From positions 62,001 through 126,000 of the forward strand of contig NZ_JADWYJ010000009.1 of the NCBI RefSeq assembly GCF_021354595.1: a stretch of DNA of 64,000 nucleotides, given 5' to 3'. This document shows positions 9,090 to 18,621 of this stretch, piece by piece. A model generated the notes under the pieces. It was given only the letters and a program-made list of their open reading frames with translations. It searched no databases and was not told the DNA's origin. This DNA is from Maribellus sp. CM-23. Its GTDB lineage: Bacteria; Bacteroidota; Bacteroidia; Bacteroidales; Prolixibacteraceae. The first letter of the stretch is position 1. Each line of letters begins with the position of its first letter. A program made the translations under genes and the position numbers.

Positions 9090-11591
9090 TTACCTAATTG
9101 TACTGCTATAACAATACACATTTCCTGAAAAGTCGCAGATATAAAAGCGCTGTCCATCTACCGCTGCACTTGTAATTACGGGCGCGCCAAGTTTGGTTTT
9201 CCACAACAGTTTTCCACTTGCTGCATCGAGGGCATAAACCTGGCCGTCCATTGCTCCGAAAACCAGTTTATCGCCAATTAACAAGGGCGTTGACTCAATA
9301 CTTTGCTGACGATCGGCATAATACGAAGGTGTATAAAGCAAGGCCGGTTCCACCTCAAAAAGCCAGAGCTGCTCACCTGTTTCCCTGCTAATTGCGGCAA
9401 TTCCCGGATGCGAACCCGCAACAATAAAACGATCCTTCAAAATAATCGGAGCTGAAGTTCCGCTTTGTTGCAACCCTGTTTCATAAGTAGCAATTGTCTC
9501 CCCCGTCTTCAGATCCAGCTGGTGCAAAATACCGGGAACTGCTTTATCTTTTCCTTTTCCGGTTACCCAAAGCGAACCATCAATACAGCTCAAAACGCCG
9601 TCGCGAAACCGCATACCTTCATCATTTCTTTTCCAAAGCAATTCGCCCGAGCGAAGGTTATGGGCATAAATTGCCCTCCACTGACTGGATGTAATTAATA
9701 CATCATCAGCAATCGTCATTGTAGGAGTGGCACCTTCGCCGCCATCCCAATCCTTATTTCTCCACAACACATCTCCAGACAATACATCCAACGCACTAAG
9801 CGATTTTCCAAACCCGGTGTAAACCAACTGACCATCGGTAACCAAACCCGAAACAAATCCGGGTAAACGGTTATAATTCAGGTCATGCTCCCAAATCATT
9901 TTTCCGGTCAATACATCAACAGCATAAGTGATTCCCTGCATATCTGTTGCGATAACAATTCCCTGCGCAACAACCACCTGATTTTTTATACTGTTGCGGG
10001 TATGGTACCGCCATTGTTCTTTCCCGTTTGCAGCATCCAATCCAACGAGATAACAAGCTTTGGCATTCCCGTCATCAAAGCTTGCTGTAATCAGCATGTT
10101 TTCATACAACACCGGCGAACTCATGAAAATATTACTTCCAATGTTGCTGGTCCACTGCAATTGGTACGGCACTTCATGTTCTTCGCTAACCAACGGGTTA
10201 TGAGCAGCATTTCCGGCCAGATTAAACCAATCGCCATTTACACCGGTCTCTATTGATTGTTCAACCGAAAAAAAATGTTTGGCATTGAGAATTTCGCCAC
10301 TGTGCAAAAACGCATTCACTACCAAAGTGTAGTGATCACTTTCTTTCGGAGTCAATGTTGTTCCCCACGTCCAATCAGATTCCTGAACCATCTTTTGCCA
10401 TTTGCTTTGGTCCAGTGCTGAGTTCCAACTAAAGCCTTCATCACCATAAAAAGCGTAACGCACACTGTCAACTTCCGCCCCGGTATGATAAACATTTACA
10501 GCCAGCTGAATTTCTCCCGCTGCATTCTGTATTGCCACATTCTTTTGAGGACTAATAATTTCTATTTCTCTGTTGAGATTGGTCCATCTAAAATGAGACG
10601 AAGTATTTCCCTGTTCATCCACATCAATCACCCGGAAACCTGAGGGAGAATGATCGATACCTCCGGCGGCCAGTGTTGAGGTTCCATACGACATCACGCC
10701 CGACTCGCCATGCTCCTTAACCATGCTAATGTGCCAATGCCCGTACAACCAGGCTTTCAAGTTGTATTCAGTCAAATTTATTGCTTCATGATCATTTACC
10801 TTGAAGTCAAATTCATCACCGTTGGTTATCAAATCATGGTTAAAGAATATTTTTGGCTGCTCCGCAGGATAAGTTTTCAGCAGGTTTTTCAACCAGGCAC
10901 CAATGTCTTCCCGGTTAAAAGAAGGTTTATAATCTCCTTTCATCATCGGTGTAATAACAAACAATGTATTTGCTTCTTCAAAAGCATACCATGCCGGGCC
11001 AAAACACTCTTCGAAAAATTTTTCGCCATAATCTCCTTTGATCAGATCGTGATTCCCCAAACAGTAATAGACTGGCACTCCAAATTTCTGGGTGGTGATA
11101 TTTTCGGCATGCCAAGACATCCCACTTTGGTAACAAATATCACCGGTATGAATAATAAAATCAGGCTGATGAACCTGGGCATACTGTTTTAACTGATCCA
11201 CCCAATCCCTATACTCATAAGTTTCTGTATCAGAAATCTGCACAAAACGAATTTCCTTTTTGCGTTCCTTTGGAGTAATGGCGAAAACATATTCCTCACG
11301 CGACTCAGAAATGGGAACGAAAGATTGCCTGCAACGGTACCCTGCTCCCGTGTATACCGTTACAAAACGTTGCTTGCTCCACCCCGGCAAACTGAAGTTT
11401 CCATTTTTATCCGTTTTTACAACATTAAGACCGTCAGAAACTACACAGTTCTTTGCACTGTGCTCATCGGGATCCATTTGTCCATTGTTGTTTGTATCTA
11501 CAAATACGCGTCCGTTTAGTTGAGCTTTTGAAACGGAAGCACAAAAAAAGAAAGATATTGTTGCGAATATTATAATCGACAGTTGTTTCAT
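9090..11591 (-). CDS. Metallophosphoesterase fused to a PQQ-like beta-propeller
   Basis: The ATG at 11591 gives MKQLSIIIFATISFFFCASVSKAQ, a clear signal peptide; a TTG six codons upstream is possible but unlikely. Three parts are visible: an N-terminal SdrD/Cna-B-like beta domain (NGRVFVDTNNNGQMDPDE), a calcineurin-like phosphoesterase (HTGDICYQSG, CLGNHDLIKGDY, FFNHDLI, YGHWHI, about residues 100-320), a short linker domain, and a C-terminal propeller of PQQ-type repeats (GLDAANGKEQWRY, ALDVLSGDVLWRN, ALDAASGKLLWKT, about 450-833). The first Asp-x-His block reads SDTE, so one metal ligand is altered. Phosphoesterase and PQQ-type propeller in one polypeptide is unusual for a PUL enzyme. It probably cleaves a phosphate or phosphonate ester from a polymer that the propeller holds. 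Confidence 0.83.
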   Translation of the reverse strand: MKQLSIIIFATISFFFCASVSKAQLNGRVFVDTNNNGQMDPDEHSAKNCVVSDGLNVVKTDKNGNFSLPGWSKQRFVTVYTGAGYRCRQSFVPISESREEYVFAITPKERKKEIRFVQISDTETYEYRDWVDQLKQYAQVHQPDFIIHTGDICYQSGMSWHAENITTQKFGVPVYYCLGNHDLIKGDYGEKFFEECFGPAWYAFEEANTLFVITPMMKGDYKPSFNREDIGAWLKNLLKTYPAEQPKIFFNHDLITNGDEFDFKVNDHEAINLTEYNLKAWLYGHWHISMVKEHGESGVMSYGTSTLAAGGIDHSPSGFRVIDVDEQGNTSSHFRWTNLNREIEIISPQKNVAIQNAAGEIQLAVNVYHTGAEVDSVRYAFYGDEGFSWNSALDQSKWQKMVQESDWTWGTTLTPKESDHYTLVVNAFLHSGEILNAKHFFSVEQSIETGVNGDWFNLAGNAAHNPLVSEEHEVPYQLQWTSNIGSNIFMSSPVLYENMLITASFDDGNAKACYLVGLDAANGKEQWRYHTRNSIKNQVVVAQGIVIATDMQGITYAVDVLTGKMIWEHDLNYNRLPGFVSGLVTDGQLVYTGFGKSLSALDVLSGDVLWRNKDWDGGEGATPTMTIADDVLITSSQWRAIYAHNLRSGELLWKRNDEGMRFRDGVLSCIDGSLWVTGKGKDKAVPGILHQLDLKTGETIATYETGLQQSGTSAPIILKDRFIVAGSHPGIAAISRETGEQLWLFEVEPALLYTPSYYADRQQSIESTPLLIGDKLVFGAMDGQVYALDAASGKLLWKTKLGAPVITSAAVDGQRFYICDFSGNVYCYSSTIR

Positions 11592-11614
11592 AACTTCTTT
11601 ACCACTCAATAATA

Positions 11615-13381
11615 CTATCTGGAAAGATCTTCTAGGCTTAGTTTCGCATTTTGCATCAATGCATTAAAAGCTTCCGGTTTTTGAGATATCCTCATTTGCT
11701 CAAGAACCCCGTTGAGCCGTTCAAGCTTTTCCTTTCCTTCTGCTAATTGATTATTTTGAAACTCTTCTTTTAATATCCTGATTTTCTCTGCATCCTGAAT
11801 TCCTTCTATCAAACGTTCAAACCTGATGGAACTGCGGGCATTTGGATAAACTATGTAAGTATCACCTGCAGGCCAGGTACGAAAACGAGAATCGATCAAG
11901 GGATCTTTAACCCAATGATTGTATGCCCAACGCAAGAAACCATCAAAATCGGCAGCCATTGTGTACCAACCAATAAAAGCCGCTTCTCCGGGATCAGAAA
12001 ATGAAAATACATTCGGAAAAACATCAGAACAGCACACATACCAGGTTGACAAATAGCCTTTTCCTTTACGATACTGCCGAATATCCGGTTCAATTTCAGC
12101 CCCATATGCGACACTTAAATCGGTCAATTGGTCAGGGAATTTTTTATAATTCCAATGGTTGTCGGCAAAACCAACACCCAATTCAGGAGCCACTTCAGCC
12201 AGCAGTTTCATTGTCGCATTCATTTCTGCCGGTGATCGTTCATCCATCGCCATGCAAGTAATTTCCTTCCATCCCTTTCGGTCAAGGTGGTCAAGAAAAT
12301 CTTTCAGAAAAGGAGTCCACATTTCTTCGAACTCTTTTGTTCCGGCTTTTGCAATTACTTTTATTTCTTCTCCTACCGAAGCATCAAAGTAGTATAGTTC
12401 ATTTCCCCACGGCACCATTGAATAACAACTGATTTGTTTGTCAATTCCCAAATCCATCATGAATTGTACCCACTGATCAAATATGGAATAATCGTACGTC
12501 CAGCTTCCATCGATCTGTTTTTCCCAGACAATCATTGATTTGTATTCATCTTCTGTTTGCCCTCCCCATGGACGGTTATTTAAGGTTGCTGTTACTACCT
12601 TCTGCCCTGCATTGGCTAACATTTTCATTACCGGGCGCAAAAGCTCCCAATGCTCTGCCGACCACAGTTCAACCTCGTGATAACGAGCTACTGCGTATGG
12701 ATTTTGCCATAAATCAAGATGAAATTTCCACTCTGAAGGATCAGGCAGGACCCGGTCTGCAACTTCTATGTTAAAGGTAAACTTACCATGTTTCTTTCCA
12801 TTTAATTTCAATTGCATGGTCGAAGTATAGATTCCGGGCGTTGCATCCGCAGGAACGTCAAACGTTATCCAAACCGGGCGGGTTGATCGAGCCTCCATTT
12901 CAAAAGCGGAAAGCGTATCAAGCATATCCGGGCTGGTCCGGGCTATAAAATCTTCTGGTTTGCGGTATCCACATCCCGGTCCAAACTCATCGGTTAATAC
13001 ATAACGCACAAAACGAGCCTTGGCGATAGCTGCCGGCAAAACCGCACCATTTTGTGACTTAAAATCACCAAACTGGCATTCAACAATTCCTGCAGGCTCA
13101 TTATTCCATAAAACCAGTTGCGCTGAAATTTTCTCGTTGCGCCAGGCAAAACCGTTCCATTCTGTTTTTGATTCTAAACTCGGTATTGAACTTTTTTCGT
13201 ACAGGAAATCAATTGATCCGATAGAAGCATGCAAACCTGCCTTTAGTGCAGACCAGTTTGCTAATGTATCGGGAGCCGGGTCGGGTGCCTCGGCAAAGGT
13301 TTGAGGTCGTTCAGGAGGAGTATTGGTTGAACATCCCATCAAAAACAATAAGAATCCTGCAAGTAGTAATACGTTTTTCAT
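11615..13381 (-). CDS. DUF4091 (GH123-like) lipoprotein
   Basis: The start at 13381 gives MKNVLLLAGFLLFLMGCS, a lipoprotein signal with lipobox; the longer upstream frame would overlap the sulfatase gene. The 588-residue product has an N-terminal beta-sandwich (RPVWITFDVPADATPGIYTS) typical of GH123/DUF4091 proteins, a TIM-barrel with MDERSP (Asp-Glu pair near residue 380, the GH123 catalytic DE position) and a C-terminal DUF4091 region (WAYNHWVKDP, YPNARSSIRFERLIEGIQD). Characterised GH123 enzymes are beta-N-acetylgalactosaminidases using substrate-assisted catalysis, so beta-GalNAc removal is plausible. It is 25 bases after the sulfatase and has a paralogue earlier in the same PUL. The exact specificity is not known. 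Confidence 0.8.
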   Translation of the reverse strand: MKNVLLLAGFLLFLMGCSTNTPPERPQTFAEAPDPAPDTLANWSALKAGLHASIGSIDFLYEKSSIPSLESKTEWNGFAWRNEKISAQLVLWNNEPAGIVECQFGDFKSQNGAVLPAAIAKARFVRYVLTDEFGPGCGYRKPEDFIARTSPDMLDTLSAFEMEARSTRPVWITFDVPADATPGIYTSTMQLKLNGKKHGKFTFNIEVADRVLPDPSEWKFHLDLWQNPYAVARYHEVELWSAEHWELLRPVMKMLANAGQKVVTATLNNRPWGGQTEDEYKSMIVWEKQIDGSWTYDYSIFDQWVQFMMDLGIDKQISCYSMVPWGNELYYFDASVGEEIKVIAKAGTKEFEEMWTPFLKDFLDHLDRKGWKEITCMAMDERSPAEMNATMKLLAEVAPELGVGFADNHWNYKKFPDQLTDLSVAYGAEIEPDIRQYRKGKGYLSTWYVCCSDVFPNVFSFSDPGEAAFIGWYTMAADFDGFLRWAYNHWVKDPLIDSRFRTWPAGDTYIVYPNARSSIRFERLIEGIQDAEKIRILKEEFQNNQLAEGKEKLERLNGVLEQMRISQKPEAFNALMQNAKLSLEDLSR

Positions 13382-13406
13382 TTTATTTCGGGTAAATATA
13401 TTATTA

Positions 13407-14951
13407 TCAATCAATAACCGGAAACGGATGAACTTTAGAACGTTCATGCTCCTGTTTCATAATCTGCTCGATCTGTTTTACAATTTCCGGATGCTCAGCA
13501 GCCAGATCAACCTGTTCCTGCGGATCTGTTTTCAAATTGAAAAGCTGGATTGTCAGATTCCCATCATTCATTTGAGACCGGTATCCTTTCCAGTTTCCCA
13601 TCCTTACAGCTTGTTGTCCGCCATAAGCTTTCATCGGAAATTCCCAATAAAGGAATTCTTTCTCCTTTTGCTCCTCTCCTTTTAGTGTGGGAAGAAAACT
13701 GGTGCCATCCGTTTCCACCTCTGTTTGAAGCCCCGCAATCTCATTCAAAGTGGGCATCACATCCCAAAAAGCAAATGGATGTTCTGTTTGAGTTCCGGGA
13801 GCAACCACTCCTGGCCATAAAACAATTAGAGGAACACGGATCCCACCTTCCCGCAGAAATCCTTTCCCCCAGCCCCATTCACTCTTAAAAGGCCTGGCAC
13901 TATCAAAAAACGGAGAATCGGTTCCTCCGTTGAAAGTCGGACCATTGTCACTGGTAAACATGATTACCGTATTTTCATAAAGTCCTTCCTGTTTTAATTT
14001 TTCGATCAACTTGCCAACCTGCATATCCAGGTAACTGACCATTGCCGCATAGGTCGCATGTGGCGTCCGGTTTGGGAAATATCCTTTCTGTCCCAGGTAA
14101 GGTTCTTCTTCGCCAAACTGGTTCTGGTAATAGCTCAAAAATTCTGAGTCGGCCGGCACCTGTAAAGGTGCATGTGGTAATATGGGAGCGAAATACAGGA
14201 AAAACGGATTCGCTTTGTTCTGCTCTATAAACCGAAGCGACTCATCCAGCATTAAGTCCGGAGCGTATTCATTGGAAGTATACTTTTCATAACTTGCCGG
14301 ATCGTGCGGGTCCTGATCCTTATCCAAAGGAGTCCAAACCGGGGTATACTCATTATCTAACAAAACCTGCTGGTCATTTTTCCACAAATGCAGGTTGTAG
14401 TAATTATGACCTTGCCGCTGGCATATATCACCAAAGAAAAGATCAAAGCCCTGCTTATTCGGATGCCCTTCGGTTAGCGGGCCTCCCAACCCCCATTTCC
14501 CAATGCAAGCTGTACGATAACCCGCCTGTTGCATTAATTCTCCAACCGTTACAATCGTATCCGGAATTGGGCGCTGTCCTTCAAGTCCAGGATCTTTGAT
14601 CACCTCCCGAAAGTCCCAGTTCTTTTTTGTAGCTCCCATTTCATCATTGATCCTCACGTAAGCTTGGCCGGAATGCCGACCCGTGAGCAACACTCCTCTT
14701 GACGGAGCACAAACCGGACTTCCGCAATAAAAATCAGTAAAACGGATACCGCTTGAAGCTAAACCGTCAATGTTTGGTGTTTCAATCTTCTGCTGACCGT
14801 ATGCGCCAATTTCAGCATAACCCAAATCATCCGCTAAAATAAATATGATATTGGGTCGGGCATGCTGTTTTTCCTGCTTCTTGCAAGAGCCCGACGCAAA
14901 CGCCAAACACACTATTAATAACCCCAGTGAACCTGCTTTTCCTAATCTCAT
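13407..14951 (-). CDS. Sulfatase (S1 family, Cys-type), lipoprotein
   Basis: A 514-residue arylsulfatase-like enzyme. The N-terminus MRLGKAGSLGLLIVCLAFASGSC is a lipoprotein signal. PNIIFILADDLGYAEIG contains the two Asp that bind calcium, and CGSPVCAPSRGVLLTGRHS holds the CxPSR site whose Cys (near residue 81) must be converted to formylglycine. TSDNGPTF and GKGFLREGGIRVP are the later metal and sulfate-binding blocks. It removes O-sulfate from a sugar, probably Gal, GalNAc or GlcNAc, before the PUL 1 exo-glycosidases can act. The maturase (FGE or anSME) is not in this window. It lies 86 bases after the GH20 gene. The S1 subfamily cannot be assigned without comparison. Confidence 0.92.
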   Translation of the reverse strand: MRLGKAGSLGLLIVCLAFASGSCKKQEKQHARPNIIFILADDLGYAEIGAYGQQKIETPNIDGLASSGIRFTDFYCGSPVCAPSRGVLLTGRHSGQAYVRINDEMGATKKNWDFREVIKDPGLEGQRPIPDTIVTVGELMQQAGYRTACIGKWGLGGPLTEGHPNKQGFDLFFGDICQRQGHNYYNLHLWKNDQQVLLDNEYTPVWTPLDKDQDPHDPASYEKYTSNEYAPDLMLDESLRFIEQNKANPFFLYFAPILPHAPLQVPADSEFLSYYQNQFGEEEPYLGQKGYFPNRTPHATYAAMVSYLDMQVGKLIEKLKQEGLYENTVIMFTSDNGPTFNGGTDSPFFDSARPFKSEWGWGKGFLREGGIRVPLIVLWPGVVAPGTQTEHPFAFWDVMPTLNEIAGLQTEVETDGTSFLPTLKGEEQKEKEFLYWEFPMKAYGGQQAVRMGNWKGYRSQMNDGNLTIQLFNLKTDPQEQVDLAAEHPEIVKQIEQIMKQEHERSKVHPFPVID

Positions 14952-15037
14952 TTCATTTTAATTTAATTGTCCTCAAAAAATGATATATGTATGGACATTA
15001 CTTCAATCTATTTCTGTTCTCTACGTGTAACTATTCT

Positions 15038-16630
15038 TTAGTCCCAACTAAAATCATCTTCCATTTCTTCTTTCAGACCAGGACCAATATCAACTCCTTT
15101 TTCCCTTAACACGGGATATTTTTCTTTTACAATACGATAAAATTCATCAAATGGTAAGCGCTCTCCCCTGCTCCACATTTGTTCAGCCAGTGCAAATATT
15201 CGGGGAAAAACTCTCCGATCCACCATGTGTTCGCACACATACCAGTCCGTCCACAATGCACACCCCATACCAAGAACCAATGGATCAGGCTCAACCATAT
15301 CAGACGGGTTGTTTTCGTAAACAGTGCGCATATCAAATGTCCGGTCAGCCGAATACTTTGACCAGGGACTTACCGGAAAATTCAGATAAGTGTAATAGTT
15401 GGTATTGGCAATGACCTGGTGTCGGTTTCGAATCGCGTTTTTTAATGCCAGGTCTTTGTGTCCCCGCCAGTTCCACCAATGCACAATCACATTATCGGGT
15501 AATTTGATGTTATCCTGATAGATAACATCGCCCCAGAAAATAACCTTTTTCTCTTTTGTCTGCAGGTAATTAGCTAATCTTGTGGAAAAATACATTTGCA
15601 ACTCATGACTGTCCTTTAGTCCTTCCTGCTTTATTTTTCCCTGACAATGCAGACATTGATTCCATTTTCCTTTAGGAGCCTCATCACCTCCCAAATGGAT
15701 GTACGAAGACGGAAATAACTCACATACTTCATCGAGGACATTTTCGAGAAAGGTATATGTTTCTTCTCTTCCTCCACAAAACAAAACATCCGAAAAGCTC
15801 ATCACGCTTGCTGGAGCCTCTCCGAAACAGCTTAGCTCAGGATATGCGGTCAATGCCGCTTCCGAATGTCCGGGGACATCCATTTCAGGAACTACAGTAA
15901 TGTGTAACTTCCGGGCATATTCAACAATATCTTTAATCTCTTCCTGTGTATAAAATCCTTGCTGCTCTTTTCCTGTAGCCACCTTCGAACCAACATCGGT
16001 TAGCTTCGGGTATTTCTTAATTTCAATCCGCCAACCTTGTCCTTCGGTCAGGTGCCAATGAAACACATTCATTTTCAACATCGCCATATAATCCAGGTAG
16101 CGTTTAATAAATTCCGGGGTTTGATACTGCCGTCCAGAGTCGAGCATAAAACTGCGCCATGCATATTTCGGATAGTCATGAACTTCTATTGCCGGAATTT
16201 GATATCCGGATAAAGCATACTCTTTTCCAGCCTGCACTTTTTCAGGTAGAAGCTGCAGGAAACTTTGTACGCCATAAAAAAGCCCGGAAACGTTATTGGC
16301 CTTGATTTCAATCATTTTTTTATTGACGAGCAACTGATAACCTTCTTCCCCGAACTGAGCAGGTAAATCAGTCAGTTGTAACCGGATGACATTGTCCGTT
16401 GTGGAAGATCCGGAGATTTTTACGTATTGCTCCAATCGTTGGCGGAGATACTCAGCAACTTCCTGCTCCCGTTCGGTAAAACCAATGAAAAGTTCATCAC
16501 TGAAAAGAAAGTATCCGCCTGACTTTTCCACTCTATAAGGCGTAGGCAGTATATTTTGGCCATGTCCTGCCAAAACAAAAATGAACAGGAAGCCTGCAAA
16601 AATTAAGTATCGTTTAAATTTGGCAAACAT
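15038..16630 (-). CDS. GH20 beta-N-acetylhexosaminidase
   Basis: A 530-residue secreted enzyme with signal peptide FKRYLIFAGFLFIFVLAGHGQ. It has the GH20 N-terminal alpha/beta domain (NILPTPYRVEKSGGYF, LFYGVQSFLQLLP) and the catalytic barrel starting SFMLDSGRQYQTPEFIKRYL. Diagnostic motifs are MNVFHWHLTEGQGWR, EMDVPGHSEAAL and HLGGDEAPKGKW, whose Asp-Glu (about residues 315-316) are the polarising Asp and acid catalyst. It releases terminal beta-linked GlcNAc or GalNAc in the periplasm or at the surface. It sits between a DUF4091 protein and the sulfatase in PUL 1. Length and motifs are those of ordinary family members. Confidence 0.94.
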   Translation of the reverse strand: MFAKFKRYLIFAGFLFIFVLAGHGQNILPTPYRVEKSGGYFLFSDELFIGFTEREQEVAEYLRQRLEQYVKISGSSTTDNVIRLQLTDLPAQFGEEGYQLLVNKKMIEIKANNVSGLFYGVQSFLQLLPEKVQAGKEYALSGYQIPAIEVHDYPKYAWRSFMLDSGRQYQTPEFIKRYLDYMAMLKMNVFHWHLTEGQGWRIEIKKYPKLTDVGSKVATGKEQQGFYTQEEIKDIVEYARKLHITVVPEMDVPGHSEAALTAYPELSCFGEAPASVMSFSDVLFCGGREETYTFLENVLDEVCELFPSSYIHLGGDEAPKGKWNQCLHCQGKIKQEGLKDSHELQMYFSTRLANYLQTKEKKVIFWGDVIYQDNIKLPDNVIVHWWNWRGHKDLALKNAIRNRHQVIANTNYYTYLNFPVSPWSKYSADRTFDMRTVYENNPSDMVEPDPLVLGMGCALWTDWYVCEHMVDRRVFPRIFALAEQMWSRGERLPFDEFYRIVKEKYPVLREKGVDIGPGLKEEMEDDFSWD

Positions 16631-16683
16631 ATCAGCTTATTAAAATTTTACATCTTCTGGTCATCAAAAACATGCGATTGAGA

Positions 16684-18369
16684 CTACTGAACAGAAAGTT
16701 CCGTCAAAATTTCTTTTCGTAATTTTCTGAAATGAAGGATACTTAAATCGTAATGATCAAATCCAAATACCATCTGTTGAACTATTTCTTTTGCTTTATC
16801 AGGATTCTTCTTTTCAAGCATTTTTAATAACTCATAGTCCACAATTCCGTCGCGCATGGCTTCGAGCCGAATGCTGGGCAAAAGTTTATCCACTGCGGGG
16901 TAAACAATATTCATATCGCCAGCCGGCAGCGTATTTCCAGCGTAATTCATATCTGTTGTTACTGAGTACGGATCATTATCATCCGCACGCCAATGGTTCA
17001 ATCCCCAATGGAGGTACCCGGTAATCCCGTACCGGTAATTTATCCAGTGCAAGATGCGGGTTTTTATCAGCGGTTGTTCGATAAAACGATTGGCAAAGTT
17101 TTCCTGTGGTCCCAGGCAAGTATAAAACCAAACTTCTTTCCCTTTTTCCTGCTGTTTTTTATAGAAATCAAAATCGTCTTTCAGGAAATTAAGCTGGGGA
17201 ACCCAGATATCAATTGATCCGTCAAGGTCACTGGAATGGCAGGCTTCAATAATTTTTATTTCCGGAATAAGCTTTCTGACATATTCCGAAATTTCAGCAT
17301 ACGATTTTTTGTTTGATTCGATGGGCTCGTCGGCTATGTGTTGCCAGTAAATATCGAGCCAACCATTTTCTTTCAGGTTTTTCACCAGTGCCGGAAAAAA
17401 CTGATTGTAAAAATTACGGGCTTCTGCATCATTTATATCGTAATCTTTCATTTCCCATTTGTCGCCTGTTTTTTCAGGCACTTTTACGATAAAAGGCCCC
17501 ATCCAATTTTGCGGCAGGCGGCCGCCAATATGTCCTCCTTCGATGTATTCGCAGCATCCTGCGTCAACCATTAATTTCACCATCCGGTTGAAGTTGGAAA
17601 AATCGAAAGTCCAGGTATTGCCTTCTTCTTTAAAATCGGTTAAATCGAGTGGCCGAAGCAACACAACATTTTGCCTGTATTCGGCCATTATATCTGCCAT
17701 TATTTTGGCGTATTTCCAGTAATCATCCGAGAATTTTTCGAGCTTTTTGTCCTTGTTCAATAAATCAAGACGTTCGAAACTGAACCAATTGGTTACCAGC
17801 AAGCTGGTTTTATCAATTACCGGTTGAAAAACTTCAATACTGATTTCTTTTTCAATTTTTATTTTTTGTAATCCTTTTTTAGCCACCAGAGTAATATCTC
17901 CATTGTAAATTCCGGGGGCGGCATCTCGCGGAATTTTTATGGTAATCCAAACAGGTTGTGTCATTCCTGCCGGAATATCCATGCTAATATCATCCAGAAT
18001 CGGATCGGGATAGTAACCCGAAGCTGTTTTTAAATAATCGCGACCTGGATTGGGAACAGGCCGATCGACCGGAACAAAACCAACAAAGCCGGTTTTTATC
18101 TCCGTTAGCTTAATGTCGTTGAATGTTGGTTCATCTACTCTGACAGTAACATCTTCGAGTGCAAATCCTGATCGAATGACAAACTGAAAACCAGCATCTT
18201 CTCCGCGTGCCACATCAGCATGAGCTTCTTGCATGGGAAAATAAGAGGACTCAGGAAATACCTTTTTTAAGGGATCTACGTATTGAAAAACTATTTCTTT
18301 TTGATAGTTTAAACAACTGCTCAAAGAAAGAAAAACGGCGGTAATGATAAAATTGATCTTGAAGTTCAT
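16684..18369 (-). CDS. DUF4091 (GH123-like) lipoprotein, second paralogue
   Basis: A 561-residue protein starting MNFKINFIITAVFLSLSSC, a lipoprotein signal. Like the paralogue at 11615-13381, it has an N-terminal beta-sandwich (QPVWITIKIPRDAAPGIYNG), a barrel with the pair ADEPIES (Asp-Glu near residue 347) at the GH123 catalytic position, and a C-terminal DUF4091 module (WGLNHWRADDNDPY, IVYPAVDKLLPSIRLEAMRDGIVDYE). It is the first enzyme gene after susD, separated by 252 bases that contain a terminator-like hairpin. Two divergent family members in one PUL suggest two different beta-HexNAc linkages or a chain and branch activity. Function is inferred from family similarity. Confidence 0.8.
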   Translation of the reverse strand: MNFKINFIITAVFLSLSSCLNYQKEIVFQYVDPLKKVFPESSYFPMQEAHADVARGEDAGFQFVIRSGFALEDVTVRVDEPTFNDIKLTEIKTGFVGFVPVDRPVPNPGRDYLKTASGYYPDPILDDISMDIPAGMTQPVWITIKIPRDAAPGIYNGDITLVAKKGLQKIKIEKEISIEVFQPVIDKTSLLVTNWFSFERLDLLNKDKKLEKFSDDYWKYAKIMADIMAEYRQNVVLLRPLDLTDFKEEGNTWTFDFSNFNRMVKLMVDAGCCEYIEGGHIGGRLPQNWMGPFIVKVPEKTGDKWEMKDYDINDAEARNFYNQFFPALVKNLKENGWLDIYWQHIADEPIESNKKSYAEISEYVRKLIPEIKIIEACHSSDLDGSIDIWVPQLNFLKDDFDFYKKQQEKGKEVWFYTCLGPQENFANRFIEQPLIKTRILHWINYRYGITGYLHWGLNHWRADDNDPYSVTTDMNYAGNTLPAGDMNIVYPAVDKLLPSIRLEAMRDGIVDYELLKMLEKKNPDKAKEIVQQMVFGFDHYDLSILHFRKLRKEILTELSVQ

Positions 18370-18453
18370 ATTGTTTCAGTTATTTATACCAGTTTTACTC
18401 GTAACGGTGAAAGTAGTTCCGGATTATTGAGATTCAAAACAGCTGATTTAAAT

Positions 18454-18480
18454 AAAGAGGGAGTACACTCCCTCTTTTTT
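18454..18480. terminator. Terminator-like hairpin between susD and the PUL 1 enzymes
   Basis: The perfect stem AAAGAGGGAG/CTCCCTCTTT with loop TACA is followed by T on both strands. On the minus strand it lies about 145 bases after the susD stop and before the enzyme genes, so it probably ends or attenuates the susCD message, giving more SusCD than enzymes. The neighbouring TTAGTTAG-rich tract (18481-18503) resembles that beside the SusD remnant. Confidence 0.75.
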
Positions 18481-18621
18481 CTAACTAACCTAACTAATCT
18501 AAATCGGATTTAAGGTAAAAAACTTTTCCTAAAGAAAGGGAAGTAATCATCTAAATAATAGAGCATTACTACAATATACTCTTAACCCAATGAGAAAAAT
18601 ATAGTATCATATGCTTCAAGT

